A stretch of DNA of 64,000 nucleotides from CAVUCH01 sp963697705 (GTDB taxonomy: Bacteria > Acidobacteriota > Vicinamibacteria > Vicinamibacterales > JAENWD01), in the NCBI GenBank assembly GCA_963697705.1, contig CAVOPA010000017.1, positions 1,178,001 through 1,242,000 of the forward strand. The letters run 5' to 3'. A model generated the notes under the pieces. It searched no databases and had not been told where the DNA came from. It saw nothing but the letters and a program-made list of their open reading frames with translations. The translations under genes and the position numbers were made by a program. The first letter of the stretch is position 1; each line of letters starts with the position of its first letter. Below are positions 16,502-24,798 of this stretch, in pieces.

Positions 16502-17078
16502 ATGAAGAAACTCATCCTGACCAGCGTCTTCGCGGCGTGCATCGGAACTGCGGCGGCCGCGCAGACACCGACGCCGTCACAGGCACCCGCAACGGGCAGC
16601 CAGAAGCCGGAGGCAGCGGCACAAAGCAACCACTGTTCTGACGGGGTGCGTGTACCGCGAAAAGGACGTGCCCGGGCGGGCGCCGAATGTGGCCGAGAAG
16701 GCGGGCGTGCTCGAGGACTACATCCTGGCGGAGGTGAAGCCGAGCGCGGGCGCCAGCGCCGGATCGCCGACCTCGACCAGCAGCGCGACTGGCACGACGG
16801 GCACATCGGGCACGATGCCCAGTGTAGCCATGTACAAGCTCGAGAAGATCGCTGACGAGCAGCTGCGCGCGGCCGTCGGCAAGCGCGTCGAGGTCACCGG
16901 CCGGATCGACGCCGAAGCCGGGGATGCGGCGGGCTCGGCGGGCGATGCGCCCGTCACCACGCCGACCGACAAGGCCATCGGACACGACCGCGTCAATCTT
17001 CCTGAATTCGAGGTCGCCTCGATGAGGGAAGTCGCGGGCAGCTGTCCGTCAACACCCACCAGCGCGGGCCAGCGCTGA
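16502..17078 (+). pseudogene. Frameshifted secreted protein
   Basis: A very good ribosome site (AAGGAGG, about 7 bp upstream) precedes ATG 16502, which opens with a clear signal peptide (MKKLILTSVFAACIGTAAAA) and a Pro/Thr/Ala linker. Near 16630 the frame must shift by one base to continue into TGCVYREKDVPGRAPNVAEK, then GVLEDYILAEV, a Ser/Thr-rich spacer, YKLEKIADEQLRAAVGKRVE, and a C-terminal EFEVASMREVAGSCP. The two frames together make a coherent protein of about 190 residues of a type common in Acidobacteriota; its role is unknown, though the GKRVEVTGRID segment resembles OB-fold-like strands. Whether the one-base shift is biological or an assembly error cannot be told from sequence alone. 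Confidence 0.75.
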
Positions 17079-17127
17079 CGCCACGCGACGAGCGGCGGAG
17101 GGCCACGATGGGCTCTCCGCCGCTACG

Positions 17128-17207
17128 GGCCCGCCTGAAGGCAGGCACTACACCCGGCCCGCCTGAAGGCGGGCACTACACCCGGCCCGCCTGAAGGCGG
17201 GCACTAC
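17128..17207. repeat. Three tandem REP-like palindromes abutting a start codon
   Basis: Three copies of GCCCGCCTGAAGGCGGGC plus ACTAC at a 28-bp period (17128, 17157, 17185), the first with one mismatch. The last hairpin ends about 8 bp before the ATG at 17215, so it covers where a ribosome site would be. Confidence 0.92.
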
Positions 17208-17214
17208 AGGTTTC

Positions 17215-18255
17215 ATGCGCGTTGCCATCATCGCTCCTCCATTCATCGCGGTGCCACCGGCCAGGTACGGCGGCACCGAGCTGTTCATCGCGCAGCTCGC
17301 GACCGGCCTCAGCGAACGGGGTCACGAGGTAGTGGTTTACGCCAACGGTGAGTCGCAGCTGCCATGCGAGGTGCGCTGGCTCTACGAAGCATCCGAGTGG
17401 CCGATCGCCGACCCGGCAACCGGATCGTTGAAGACGCTCGTCCACACGTCGTGGGCGATGCACGACCTGGGCGGCGGATTCGACATCGTTCACCTGAACG
17501 ATGCGATGGCGACCGCGTTCACGCCCTTTGTCAGCATGCCGGCCGTCATGACGCTCCACCATCCCCACGAGCCATCGCTGTCGGCGATGTACGCGCGATA
17601 CCCGGCGATCACCTACGTCGCGATCTCCGAGTTCCAGGCGCGGCAGCACTCGATGCCGCTGCTTCGCACGATCTACCACGGTGTGCAGGTGGAGGACTAC
17701 AGGTTCGAGCGGCGCAAACGCGACTACCTCGTGTTTCTCGGCCGCATCGCGCCGTCCAAAGGCACACACCTGGCCATTCAGGTTGCCCGGCAGACGGGAA
17801 TGCCGCTGAAGATCGCGGGCGAGATTCAGCCGATGTTCCGCGAGTACTGGGATCGCGAGGTGGCGCCGCACGTGGACGGCCGCCACATCGACTACGTAGG
17901 CGAGGCGGATTTCGCCCTCAAGAACGAACTGCTCGCTGACGCCCGGGCCCTGCTCTTCCCGATTCAATGGGATGAGCCGTTCGGGCTGATCGTCATCGAG
18001 TCCATGGCGTGCGGCACGCCAGTGCTCGCGCTACCCGGCGGTTCGATGCAGGAGCTGGTGAGGGATGGCGTGAACGGGTACCTGTGCGCTGACGCCGCGG
18101 AGATGGCGCAGCGCGTCGTGAACCTGGACGTCGAGCCGGCGCGCTGCCGCGAGTACGTGCGCGCACACTTCGGCCTCGATGTCATGCTCGCCCGCTACGA
18201 AGCGCTGTTTCTCGAGACAATCGGCCGCGGCGTTTCCAAACGGATGCACGCGTGA
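17215..18255 (+). CDS. GT4-family glycosyltransferase
   Basis: A 346-residue cytoplasmic enzyme with a GT-B fold. The N-terminal domain has YGGTELFIAQLATGLSERGH, the sugar-acceptor side; the C-terminal nucleotide-sugar domain has FLGRIAPSKGTHLAIQVA and the EX7E motif E254-PFGLIVI-E262 followed by SMACGTPVLALPGGS. It transfers a sugar from an activated donor with retention of configuration. Its stop overlaps the GTG start of the debranching-type enzyme by 4 bp, so the two are translationally coupled and probably act on the same glucan or trehalose/glycogen-type polymer. No recognisable ribosome site: the palindrome array occupies the leader. The exact acceptor is unknown. Confidence 0.92.
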   Translation: MRVAIIAPPFIAVPPARYGGTELFIAQLATGLSERGHEVVVYANGESQLPCEVRWLYEASEWPIADPATGSLKTLVHTSWAMHDLGGGFDIVHLNDAMATAFTPFVSMPAVMTLHHPHEPSLSAMYARYPAITYVAISEFQARQHSMPLLRTIYHGVQVEDYRFERRKRDYLVFLGRIAPSKGTHLAIQVARQTGMPLKIAGEIQPMFREYWDREVAPHVDGRHIDYVGEADFALKNELLADARALLFPIQWDEPFGLIVIESMACGTPVLALPGGSMQELVRDGVNGYLCADAAEMAQRVVNLDVEPARCREYVRAHFGLDVMLARYEALFLETIGRGVSKRMHA

Positions 18256-20486
18256 CGTCGGAGCCCGACGCGCTGCCTGGCCCCGGATCGTCGCTTGAAA
18301 CCGCTTCGCTGGAGATCGCCGTGGATGACGTCATCGAGTACCAGGACCAGTTCTACATTCTCGCCACCTCCTCGCTGCTGCAGGAACGGCGGCACGTCCT
18401 CAAGGACGGCGACAGCTTCGCGGTGTTCGACATGCAGGGCGACATCGCGCCCTTCGGCGCCGGCGAGCAGGGCTACTTTCACCGGGGCACCCGCCACCTG
18501 TCGCTGCTGCGCCAGACGATCAACGGCCAGCGGCCGCTGCTCCTCAGCTCACGCGTGCGCGAGCAGAACGATCTCTTCGGAGCCGACCTGACCAATCCCG
18601 ACCAGGTGCGCGACGGCGTGGTCTTCTTTCCCCGCGACGTGCTGCATATCTATCGGTCGCGGTTCCTGTGGGACGGGCACTGGTACGAGCGGCTCCGCAT
18701 CGCCAACTACGGCCTGGCCACGATCAGCGCCACCCTCATGGTCGAGTTCGGAACCGACTACGCGGACATCTTCGAGGTGCGAGGCATCAAGCGGGCGCGG
18801 CGGGGACGGCAGCTGCCCGCGTCGGTCGATTCGGATGCGGTGCGGCTGGCGTATGAAGGTCTCGATGGCGCGTTGCGCGGTACGGTGCTGCGCTTCGACC
18901 CGGCGCCGACGGAACTCACGGCCGATCGCGCGCGGTTTCACGTCGAGCTGGCGCCGCAACAGGTCCGCACTCTGACGTTGACGATCGCCTGCGAGGGCCC
19001 GGAGGGCCGCGGTCTCACGCGCTCGTATGACGAGGCCTCCGAGCTGGCCGCGGCGAGCGGTTCGGCCCGACGGCAGGCGTGGTGCAAGGTGTTCACGGCG
19101 AACGAACAGTTCAACGAGTGGTGCAACCGGTCGGCCGCCGACGTCCAGATGATGACGAGCGACCTGCCGACCGGCTCGTACGCGTATGCCGGCGTGCCGT
19201 GGTTCAGCACGCCGTTCGGCCGCGACGGCATCATCACGGCGCTCGAGGGGCTGTGGGCGAACCCGGATCTCGCGCGCGGCACGCTTGCGTATCTCGCCGC
19301 CACCCAGGCGGTCGCGTCCGACGCGGCACAGGACGCCGAGCCGGGAAAGATCCTGCACGAAACGCGCACGGGCGAGATGGCCCGCCTCGGAGAGGTGCCA
19401 TTCGGCCGCTACTACGGCAGTGTCGACTCGACGCCGCTGTTCGTGATCCTTGCCGGCTACTACTACCGGCGTACGGGCGACCGGGACTTCATCGCCGGGC
19501 TGTGGGACCACGTTGACCGCGCGTTAGGCTGGATCGACAAGTACGGCGACGTCGACGGCGACGGCTTCGTCGAATACGCCCGCCGCAATCCCACCGGCCT
19601 GGTGCACCAGGGCTGGAAGGACTCCAGCGATTCGGTGAGCCACAGAGACGGCACGCTCGCCGAAGGCCCGATCGCCCTCTGCGAGGTGCAGGGATACGTG
19701 TTCGAAGCCAGGCGGCAGGGCGCACGGCTGGCCGCGCTGCTCGGCCTCGAGGACCGTGCGCGGACGCTGCTGCGCCAGGCGAAGGAACTGCGCGAGCGGT
19801 TCGATCGGGCGTTCTGGCGCGACGATCTCGGGACCTACGCCCTGGCGCTCGACGGGAGCAAGCGCCCGTGCGAGGTGCGTTCGTCGAACGCCGGTCATTG
19901 TCTCTTCACCGGCATCGCACACCCCCGGCGCGCCCGCCGTGTGGCGGCGACGCTGATGGACCAGGCATTCTTCACCGGGTGGGGCCTCCGGACACTCGCG
20001 GCGGGCGAGGTGCGATACAACCCGATGTCGTATCACAACGGCTCCATCTGGCCTCACGACAATGCCCTGGTCGGGGCGGGGTTCGCCCGCTACGGGATGC
20101 GCGCGCCGGTGGCCCGCATCCTCGCCGGACTGTTCGACGCCAGCCTGTTCGTCGATCGGTACCGCATGCCGGAGCTCTTCTGCGGCTTTCACCGGCGGCC
20201 CGGCGAGGGGCCGACGTTGTACCCGGTTGCGTGCTCGCCGCAGGCCTGGTCGGGCGGGGCCGTGTTCATGCTGCTCGAGGCGATGCTCGGTCTCTCGATC
20301 GACGGTGCCGCGCGCCGGATCACGATTCACAACGGCATGCTGCCGGAGTTCCTGCCACACGTGCAGATCCAGGGACTTCGCGTCGGCAAGGGGTCGGTCG
20401 ACCTCGCGCTCGAGCGACAGCCGCGGGACCTGGGCGTGCAGGTCGAACGGAACGATGCGAAGGCGGAGATCCTCGTCGTCCAGTGA
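18252..20486 (+). CDS. Glycogen-debranching-type amylo-alpha-1,6-glucosidase
   Basis: A 744-residue protein with GTG start at 18252. The N-terminal domain (about 25-230, FYILATSSLLQERRHVLKDG) is the bacterial debranching-enzyme N-terminal beta-sandwich. The C-terminal (alpha/alpha)6 catalytic barrel (about 270-740) contains PWFSTPFGRDGIITALEGLW, QGWKDSSDSVSHRDG and YHNGSIWPHDNALVGAGFAR, which are conserved in this family. It would trim alpha-1,6 branches from glycogen-like glucans, although many members act on other oligosaccharides. It is coupled to the GT4 gene. No signal peptide, so cytoplasmic. Confidence 0.93.
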   Translation: MTSEPDALPGPGSSLETASLEIAVDDVIEYQDQFYILATSSLLQERRHVLKDGDSFAVFDMQGDIAPFGAGEQGYFHRGTRHLSLLRQTINGQRPLLLSSRVREQNDLFGADLTNPDQVRDGVVFFPRDVLHIYRSRFLWDGHWYERLRIANYGLATISATLMVEFGTDYADIFEVRGIKRARRGRQLPASVDSDAVRLAYEGLDGALRGTVLRFDPAPTELTADRARFHVELAPQQVRTLTLTIACEGPEGRGLTRSYDEASELAAASGSARRQAWCKVFTANEQFNEWCNRSAADVQMMTSDLPTGSYAYAGVPWFSTPFGRDGIITALEGLWANPDLARGTLAYLAATQAVASDAAQDAEPGKILHETRTGEMARLGEVPFGRYYGSVDSTPLFVILAGYYYRRTGDRDFIAGLWDHVDRALGWIDKYGDVDGDGFVEYARRNPTGLVHQGWKDSSDSVSHRDGTLAEGPIALCEVQGYVFEARRQGARLAALLGLEDRARTLLRQAKELRERFDRAFWRDDLGTYALALDGSKRPCEVRSSNAGHCLFTGIAHPRRARRVAATLMDQAFFTGWGLRTLAAGEVRYNPMSYHNGSIWPHDNALVGAGFARYGMRAPVARILAGLFDASLFVDRYRMPELFCGFHRRPGEGPTLYPVACSPQAWSGGAVFMLLEAMLGLSIDGAARRITIHNGMLPEFLPHVQIQGLRVGKGSVDLALERQPRDLGVQVERNDAKAEILVVQ

Positions 20487-20594
20487 GCGGCGCCGGATCT
20501 CCGGTCCGCTGGCGCGTTGCCGCGATCGGACGGAGAATAGGCGGCGAGCGGCGCCGCGCTCTCCCCAGGCCCGCGCCCGCTCCGGAGGATCATC

Positions 20595-21362
20595 ATGACC
20601 AGAGCGTCCATCCTTCTCGTCACGTGTGTGCTCCTGCCGGCAACTGCCCGCGCGCAGGAAGCCGGATCGACACCGCCCGCGCAGGCTTCGCCGTGCGCTG
20701 CCGTCAATGTCCTCACGCCGTCGGAGAAGGCCGAGGGCTGGCAACTGCTCTTCGACGGCACCGGCACCACGGGCTGGCATGGCTACAACAAGCAGGCCAC
20801 CGAGTCCTGGACGATCGACGACTGCTCGCTCAAGACCCTCGGCACCGCGAGCAATTACGGCAGCGACAAGCGGGCGGATCTCGTCACCGATCGGGAGTTC
20901 ACGAATTTCGAGCTGACCCTCGACTGGAAGGCCACGAAGGGGGGCAACAGCGGCGTGATCTACGGGGTCGTCGAAGACCCGAAGTACGACGCGCCGTGGA
21001 AGACGGGACCCGAGTACCAGCTGATCGACGACATCGGGTTCCCGCAGAAGCTGCAGCCGTCGCAAATGGCCGGATCGAACTACGCCATGCACCCGCCCGA
21101 CCCTGCGAAGAAGACGCTGAAGCCGGTGGGGGAGTGGAACACGACGCGGATCGTGGTCAAGGGCGCGCACGTCGAGCACTGGCTGAACGGCGAGAAGATC
21201 CTGGAATTCGAGCGCTGGACCCCGGAGTGGAACGCGCTGCGCGACTCGGGCAAGTGGAAGGAAGCGCCGGACTATGGCAGGGCACAGACGGGCCACCTGG
21301 CGCTCCAGGACCACGGCAGCGTGTTCTGGTTCCGCAACATCAAGATCCGCCTGATCGGCTGA
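20595..21362 (+). CDS. Secreted DUF1080 protein (paralogue)
   Basis: A 255-residue exported protein: signal peptide 1-20 (cleaved near ARAQE), then WQLLFDGTGTTGWHGYNK, WKATKGGNSGVIYGVVED, YQLIDDIGFPQKLQPSQM and a final HGSVFWFRNIKIRLIG, the complete DUF1080 pattern. It is longer than the copy at 120 and closer to the classic form, with a GEWNTTRIVVKGAHVEHWLN segment characteristic of the family. Likely a periplasmic or extracellular beta-sandwich glycosidase or 3-keto-sugar enzyme. It stands between the debranching gene and the convergent propeller gene. Confidence 0.92.
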   Translation: MTRASILLVTCVLLPATARAQEAGSTPPAQASPCAAVNVLTPSEKAEGWQLLFDGTGTTGWHGYNKQATESWTIDDCSLKTLGTASNYGSDKRADLVTDREFTNFELTLDWKATKGGNSGVIYGVVEDPKYDAPWKTGPEYQLIDDIGFPQKLQPSQMAGSNYAMHPPDPAKKTLKPVGEWNTTRIVVKGAHVEHWLNGEKILEFERWTPEWNALRDSGKWKEAPDYGRAQTGHLALQDHGSVFWFRNIKIRLIG

Positions 21363-21384
21363 GGCCACTCGAGCGACCCGCGGG

Positions 21385-22947
21385 TCAGTACGTGCCCGTA
21401 TTGCTCACGAAAGCCAGCATCCGGCTGTCCGGCGACCACGAGGGCACGTTGATCGTGCCCTGTCCGCCGTACACGTACGCGACCACCCGTGGCGCCCCGC
21501 CCTCGGTCGGCAGGAGGCGCAGGTACACGCGCTTGTAGTACGGATGGTCGGCGGGCGGGACGTCGCTCGGGAAGCTGATGATCGAGATCCACCGCCCGTC
21601 CGGAGAGATGTGCGGAAACCAGTTGTTGAAGCCGTCGGTGGTGACCTGCTCCGGGGCGCTGCCGTCCGGTTTCATGCGCCAGACCTGCATGGTGCCGCTG
21701 CGCACGGAGTTGAAGTAGATCCACTGCCCGTCGCGCGTGAACTCCGGGCCGTCGTCGAGGCCCGCGACGTCGGTCAGCTTGACCTCGGGGCCACTGCCGT
21801 CCGCGGGGATGCTGTAGATGTCGAACTCGCCGTTCCGCCCGCCCGTGAAGATCAACTGCTTCCCATCGGGCGACCAGCTGTGCAGGTACGACGGCGACGC
21901 GGTCGTGATGCGCTTGGGAGTGCCGCCACCGACCGGCACCGTGAACACGGTCGACTGCCCGCCGGCGAACGGGCTCTGATCGCTGATGCCGAGCATCGTG
22001 CCGTCGAACGAGAGCACGTGGTCGTTGTTGTTTCGATTGGCGGCGCCGGTGTCGATCAACGCCGATTGACGCGTCAGCAGGTCGAAGCGGTACAGGCCGC
22101 CCCACCCCTCGCCGCGGCCGCTGCGGTTGTAAATCAGCGCCCCGCCGTCGGCCGTCCAGTTCGGCGCCTCGAACGGCTGCTCCGAGCGGAGGATCTCCTG
22201 GCGGTGGCCGGTCTGAACGTCGAGGATCTCGAGCACGCTGCCGATGAAGTCGCGGTAGGGAACGAAATCGGCCGGGGCCGGGCGGATGATCCGCACATCC
22301 CGGAACACCGCGCGCTCGGTGACGTCCGGATTGTGCGAGCACAGGGCCAGGCCCACCATCACCGCGTCGCCCAAATCGACGTCGGCGATCTGCGCGGTCG
22401 TGAACGGCTCGCCGTACCTCGCGGCCGAGAACGTGTACGTGCTGCCGGCCCGCTCAATCTGGATTACGTCGGCACCCGTGCCGGGTAGTTCGCTCTGCGC
22501 TGTGGTCGCGCCCTTCGTGCGCCGGTACTGCAGCGACGAGTGGCCGTCGCCGTGCACCACGCCGTCCACGTAGGCAGAGTCGGGATCCGTCGTGGCCCGG
22601 ACGATCCACCCGGCTTTGCGGTGCGGGTCCACCCCCGTGCCCAGAAGCTCCACGCGCGCCTGGAGGATGAAGTCGCCGGTCATGCGTTTCCAGGCGAACT
22701 GGAACTCGTCTCGCGTCGCCCACATGTTCACGCCGCCCGCCGACAGCGTGTACTCCTGCGACACGGCGTTGTAGAGCGTGCTGCCCGCGATTCGCGGCGC
22801 CCCCACATCCATGTGCCCGTCGAACACGCCGACGGCATCGACGCCGCCGGACGGCGCGGCGCGGACTGCACTCCCGGCAATGCTGAGCGCCAGCACGCCG
22901 GGCATCAACGAAACGGCCCCGATAGTCCGTCGTGACCACGTGAACAT
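21385..22947 (-). CDS. Exported concanavalin-like plus TolB-type beta-propeller protein
   Basis: A 520-residue protein with a signal peptide (about 1-30). Residues 40-235 resemble a DUF1349/concanavalin-like sandwich (FQFAWKRMTGDFILQARVEL, RKAGWIVRATTDPDSAYVDG). Residues 245-520 hold PD40/WD40-like blades with repeated PNWTADGGALIYN, SWSPDGKQLIFTGG, EFTRDGQWIYFNS, HISPDGRWISII and SWSPDSRMLAFVS. Such TolB-like propellers bind proteins or glycans in the periplasm. The combination suggests a carbohydrate-binding or scaffold role. It is followed downstream by no gene on its strand and converges on the DUF1080 gene (22-bp gap). Confidence 0.88.
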   Translation of the reverse strand: MFTWSRRTIGAVSLMPGVLALSIAGSAVRAAPSGGVDAVGVFDGHMDVGAPRIAGSTLYNAVSQEYTLSAGGVNMWATRDEFQFAWKRMTGDFILQARVELLGTGVDPHRKAGWIVRATTDPDSAYVDGVVHGDGHSSLQYRRTKGATTAQSELPGTGADVIQIERAGSTYTFSAARYGEPFTTAQIADVDLGDAVMVGLALCSHNPDVTERAVFRDVRIIRPAPADFVPYRDFIGSVLEILDVQTGHRQEILRSEQPFEAPNWTADGGALIYNRSGRGEGWGGLYRFDLLTRQSALIDTGAANRNNNDHVLSFDGTMLGISDQSPFAGGQSTVFTVPVGGGTPKRITTASPSYLHSWSPDGKQLIFTGGRNGEFDIYSIPADGSGPEVKLTDVAGLDDGPEFTRDGQWIYFNSVRSGTMQVWRMKPDGSAPEQVTTDGFNNWFPHISPDGRWISIISFPSDVPPADHPYYKRVYLRLLPTEGGAPRVVAYVYGGQGTINVPSWSPDSRMLAFVSNTGTY

Positions 22948-22971
22948 GATCAGCAGTTGATTTCAAACAAG

Positions 22972-23204
22972 GCCCGCCTGAAGGCGGGCGCTACCGTTGA
23001 CCGCGGCCCGCCTGAAGGCGGGCACTACCGTTGAACACGGCCCGCCTCAATCAAGGCGGGGACTACCGTTGACCACGGCCCGCCTGAAGGCGGGCACTAC
23101 TGTCGAACAAGGCGCCCGCAGGCGGGCACTACCGGTCGATTGAGAACTCGCGGACCGCGACCTGATCGTCGGGAGTCTCGCGTAGTGCCCGCCTTCAGGC
23201 GGGC
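22972..23204. repeat. REP-like palindrome array (five direct, one inverted)
   Basis: Five copies in one orientation at about 22972, 23005, 23039, 23077 and 23112, spaced 33-38 bp and linked by CGTTGA(C/A)CACGG-like spacers, followed by one inverted copy at 23182-23204. The third copy has an expanded loop (CTCAATCAAGG) and the fifth a shortened one, yet the arms still pair. The inverted copy ends 2 bp from the stop codon of the MoaD-like gene. Confidence 0.9.
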
Positions 23205-23206
23205 CG

Positions 23207-23503
23207 TCACCCGCCCGCCATGGCCCCGACGACGAGGAACGGCTCCGTGCCGTTGACGACGGCATCCGGCAGCGGCGTGTCGGGCGGATCGAGCGACAGG
23301 TCCTGCTCGCAGGCGAAGAACCGCACGAACGGCCGGCGCTTGAGCGTCCCGTCATCGCGGATCGTACCGCGCAGCACCGGATGCACGGCCTCGATCGCAT
23401 CGAGCACGGCCGCAATCGTCGCTGGCCGCCCGACCTGGATCTCGATTTCGCTGCCGACGCGAGCGAGCGTGCGAAGGTGTTGCGGGAGGATGACGCGGAT
23501 CAT
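23207..23503 (-). CDS. MoaD/ThiS-like ubiquitin-fold protein
   Basis: A 98-residue beta-grasp protein ending in the Gly-Gly of GAMAGG, the C-terminal signature that is adenylated and thiocarboxylated in sulfur-carrier proteins. MIRVILPQHLRTLARVGSEI and TIAAVLDAIEAVHPVLRGTI are typical beta-grasp elements. It is directly downstream of the BNR gene at 23551 (47-bp gap, same strand). No adjacent E1-like or molybdopterin gene is seen. It could be a sulfur carrier for a cofactor or a protein tag; pairing with BNR proteins is known in several bacterial groups but unexplained. Confidence 0.85.
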   Translation of the reverse strand: MIRVILPQHLRTLARVGSEIEIQVGRPATIAAVLDAIEAVHPVLRGTIRDDGTLKRRPFVRFFACEQDLSLDPPDTPLPDAVVNGTEPFLVVGAMAGG

Positions 23504-23521
23504 GATGACTCCTGAACGGCT

Positions 23522-23556
23522 TTAGCCCTTGGCCTTCAGCCCTTAGCCCTCTACCG
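23522..23556. repeat. Heptanucleotide tract (TTAGCCC-like)
   Basis: Tandem TTAGCCC, TTGGCCT, TCAGCCC, TTAGCCC, TCTACCG with a strict 7-bp period, filling the gap between the MoaD-like and BNR genes and overlapping the last codons of the latter. Confidence 0.82.
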
Positions 23557-24666
23557 CAGCGTCTGCACTTCGACCGACAGCACCGACGGCAGATCGCGGA
23601 CGATTGGTGTCCAGTGATCCCCGCCATCAGGTGAGGCGTACACCTGTCCGCCTGTCGTACCGAAATAGACGCCGCACGAGTCCAGCGAGTCTACGGCCAT
23701 CGCATCGCGCAGCACGTTGACGTAGCAATCGCGTTGCGGCAATCCGTTCGTCAATGCCTCCCACTCGTTGCCGGCCGTCCGGCTCCGGTAGACGCGCAGC
23801 TTGCCGTCGGGCGGGAAGTGCTCGGAGTCGCTCTTGATGGGGACAACGTAGACGGTCTCGGGCTCGTGTGCGTGCACGTCGATCGCGAACCCGAAATCGG
23901 TCGGCAGGTTCCCGCTCACCTCGTGCCACGAGTCGCCGGCATCATCGCTCCGCATGACGTCCCAGTGCTTCTGCATGAAGAGCACGTCCGGACGCGACCG
24001 GTGCTGGGCGATACGGTGGACGCAGTGGCCGACCTCCATGTCGGGCTTTGGAATCTCTCCCGACTTGAGCCCACGGTTGATCGGTTTCCACGTCGCGCCG
24101 CCGTCGTCGGTGCGGAAGGCGCCCGCTGCCGAGATCGCGATGAAGATCCGCTGCGGATCGACAGGGTCGAGGAGGATGGTGTGGAGGCAGAGGCCGCCGG
24201 CGCCCGGCTGCCAGTGCGGACCGGAGCCGTGCCGGCGGAGGCCGGCGAGCTCGTGCCACGACCCGGCGCCGTCCGTGGTGCGGAAGAGCGCTGCGTCCTG
24301 GACGCCGGCGTAGACGGTGTCCGGGTCTGTCAGCGACGGCTCCAGATGCCAGACGCGCGCGAACTCCCACGGGTGCGGCGTGCCGTCGTACCACTGATGG
24401 GTGCCTGGCACCCCTTCGTAGGCGAAGGTCTTGTCCATCGGCTCCCAGGTCCGGCCGCCGTCGTTCGAGCGCTGGATCAGCTGTCCGAACCAGCCGCTGG
24501 TCTGCGAGGCATAGATGCGGTTCGGATCGACCGGCGATCCCTTCAGGTGGTAGATCTCCCACCCGGCGAAGTGCGGGCCGCTGACATCCCACTGCTTACG
24601 CTTGCCGTCCGACGTGATGACGAAAGCGCCCTTCTTCGTTCCCACGAGCACGCGTACTCCGCTCAT
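23551..24666 (-). CDS. BNR/sialidase-fold beta-propeller protein
   Basis: A 371-residue protein without signal peptide, made of propeller blades with Asp-box motifs: SNDGGRTWEP, TTDGAGSWHE, TDDGGATWKP, SDDAGDSWHE and SPDGGDHWTP. It begins VRVLVGTKKGAFVITSDG, the first blade of the VPS10/exo-sialidase-like cytoplasmic proteins. The Asp boxes are structural; none of the arginine triad of true sialidases is evident, so it is probably a binding scaffold and not a glycosidase. The same-strand MoaD-like gene follows. Function unknown. Confidence 0.85.
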   Translation of the reverse strand: MSGVRVLVGTKKGAFVITSDGKRKQWDVSGPHFAGWEIYHLKGSPVDPNRIYASQTSGWFGQLIQRSNDGGRTWEPMDKTFAYEGVPGTHQWYDGTPHPWEFARVWHLEPSLTDPDTVYAGVQDAALFRTTDGAGSWHELAGLRRHGSGPHWQPGAGGLCLHTILLDPVDPQRIFIAISAAGAFRTDDGGATWKPINRGLKSGEIPKPDMEVGHCVHRIAQHRSRPDVLFMQKHWDVMRSDDAGDSWHEVSGNLPTDFGFAIDVHAHEPETVYVVPIKSDSEHFPPDGKLRVYRSRTAGNEWEALTNGLPQRDCYVNVLRDAMAVDSLDSCGVYFGTTGGQVYASPDGGDHWTPIVRDLPSVLSVEVQTLR

Positions 24667-24798
24667 CCGACGCTCCTCTCGTTCCAGCCGTGAAAATGAT
24701 GACTGGCACTCTTCCCGGCTGATTGTCGATCAAACGGGTCCGAATTCGACAAGCGCCCCCTGCCACCGCGCGCCGCACGCAGGAAAGAAATGGCGCCG

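Noticed and set aside
17128..17207. CRISPR-like array
   Set aside because: Three 28-bp units with no true spacers; same palindrome family as elsewhere.
19524..21368. A 614-codon open frame on the minus strand
   Set aside because: Antisense to the debranching and DUF1080 genes, with no recognisable motif.
22972..23204. CRISPR-like array
   Set aside because: Repeats are short perfect palindromes with spacers of about 12-16 bp that are similar to one another; no cas gene. It is a REP-like array.
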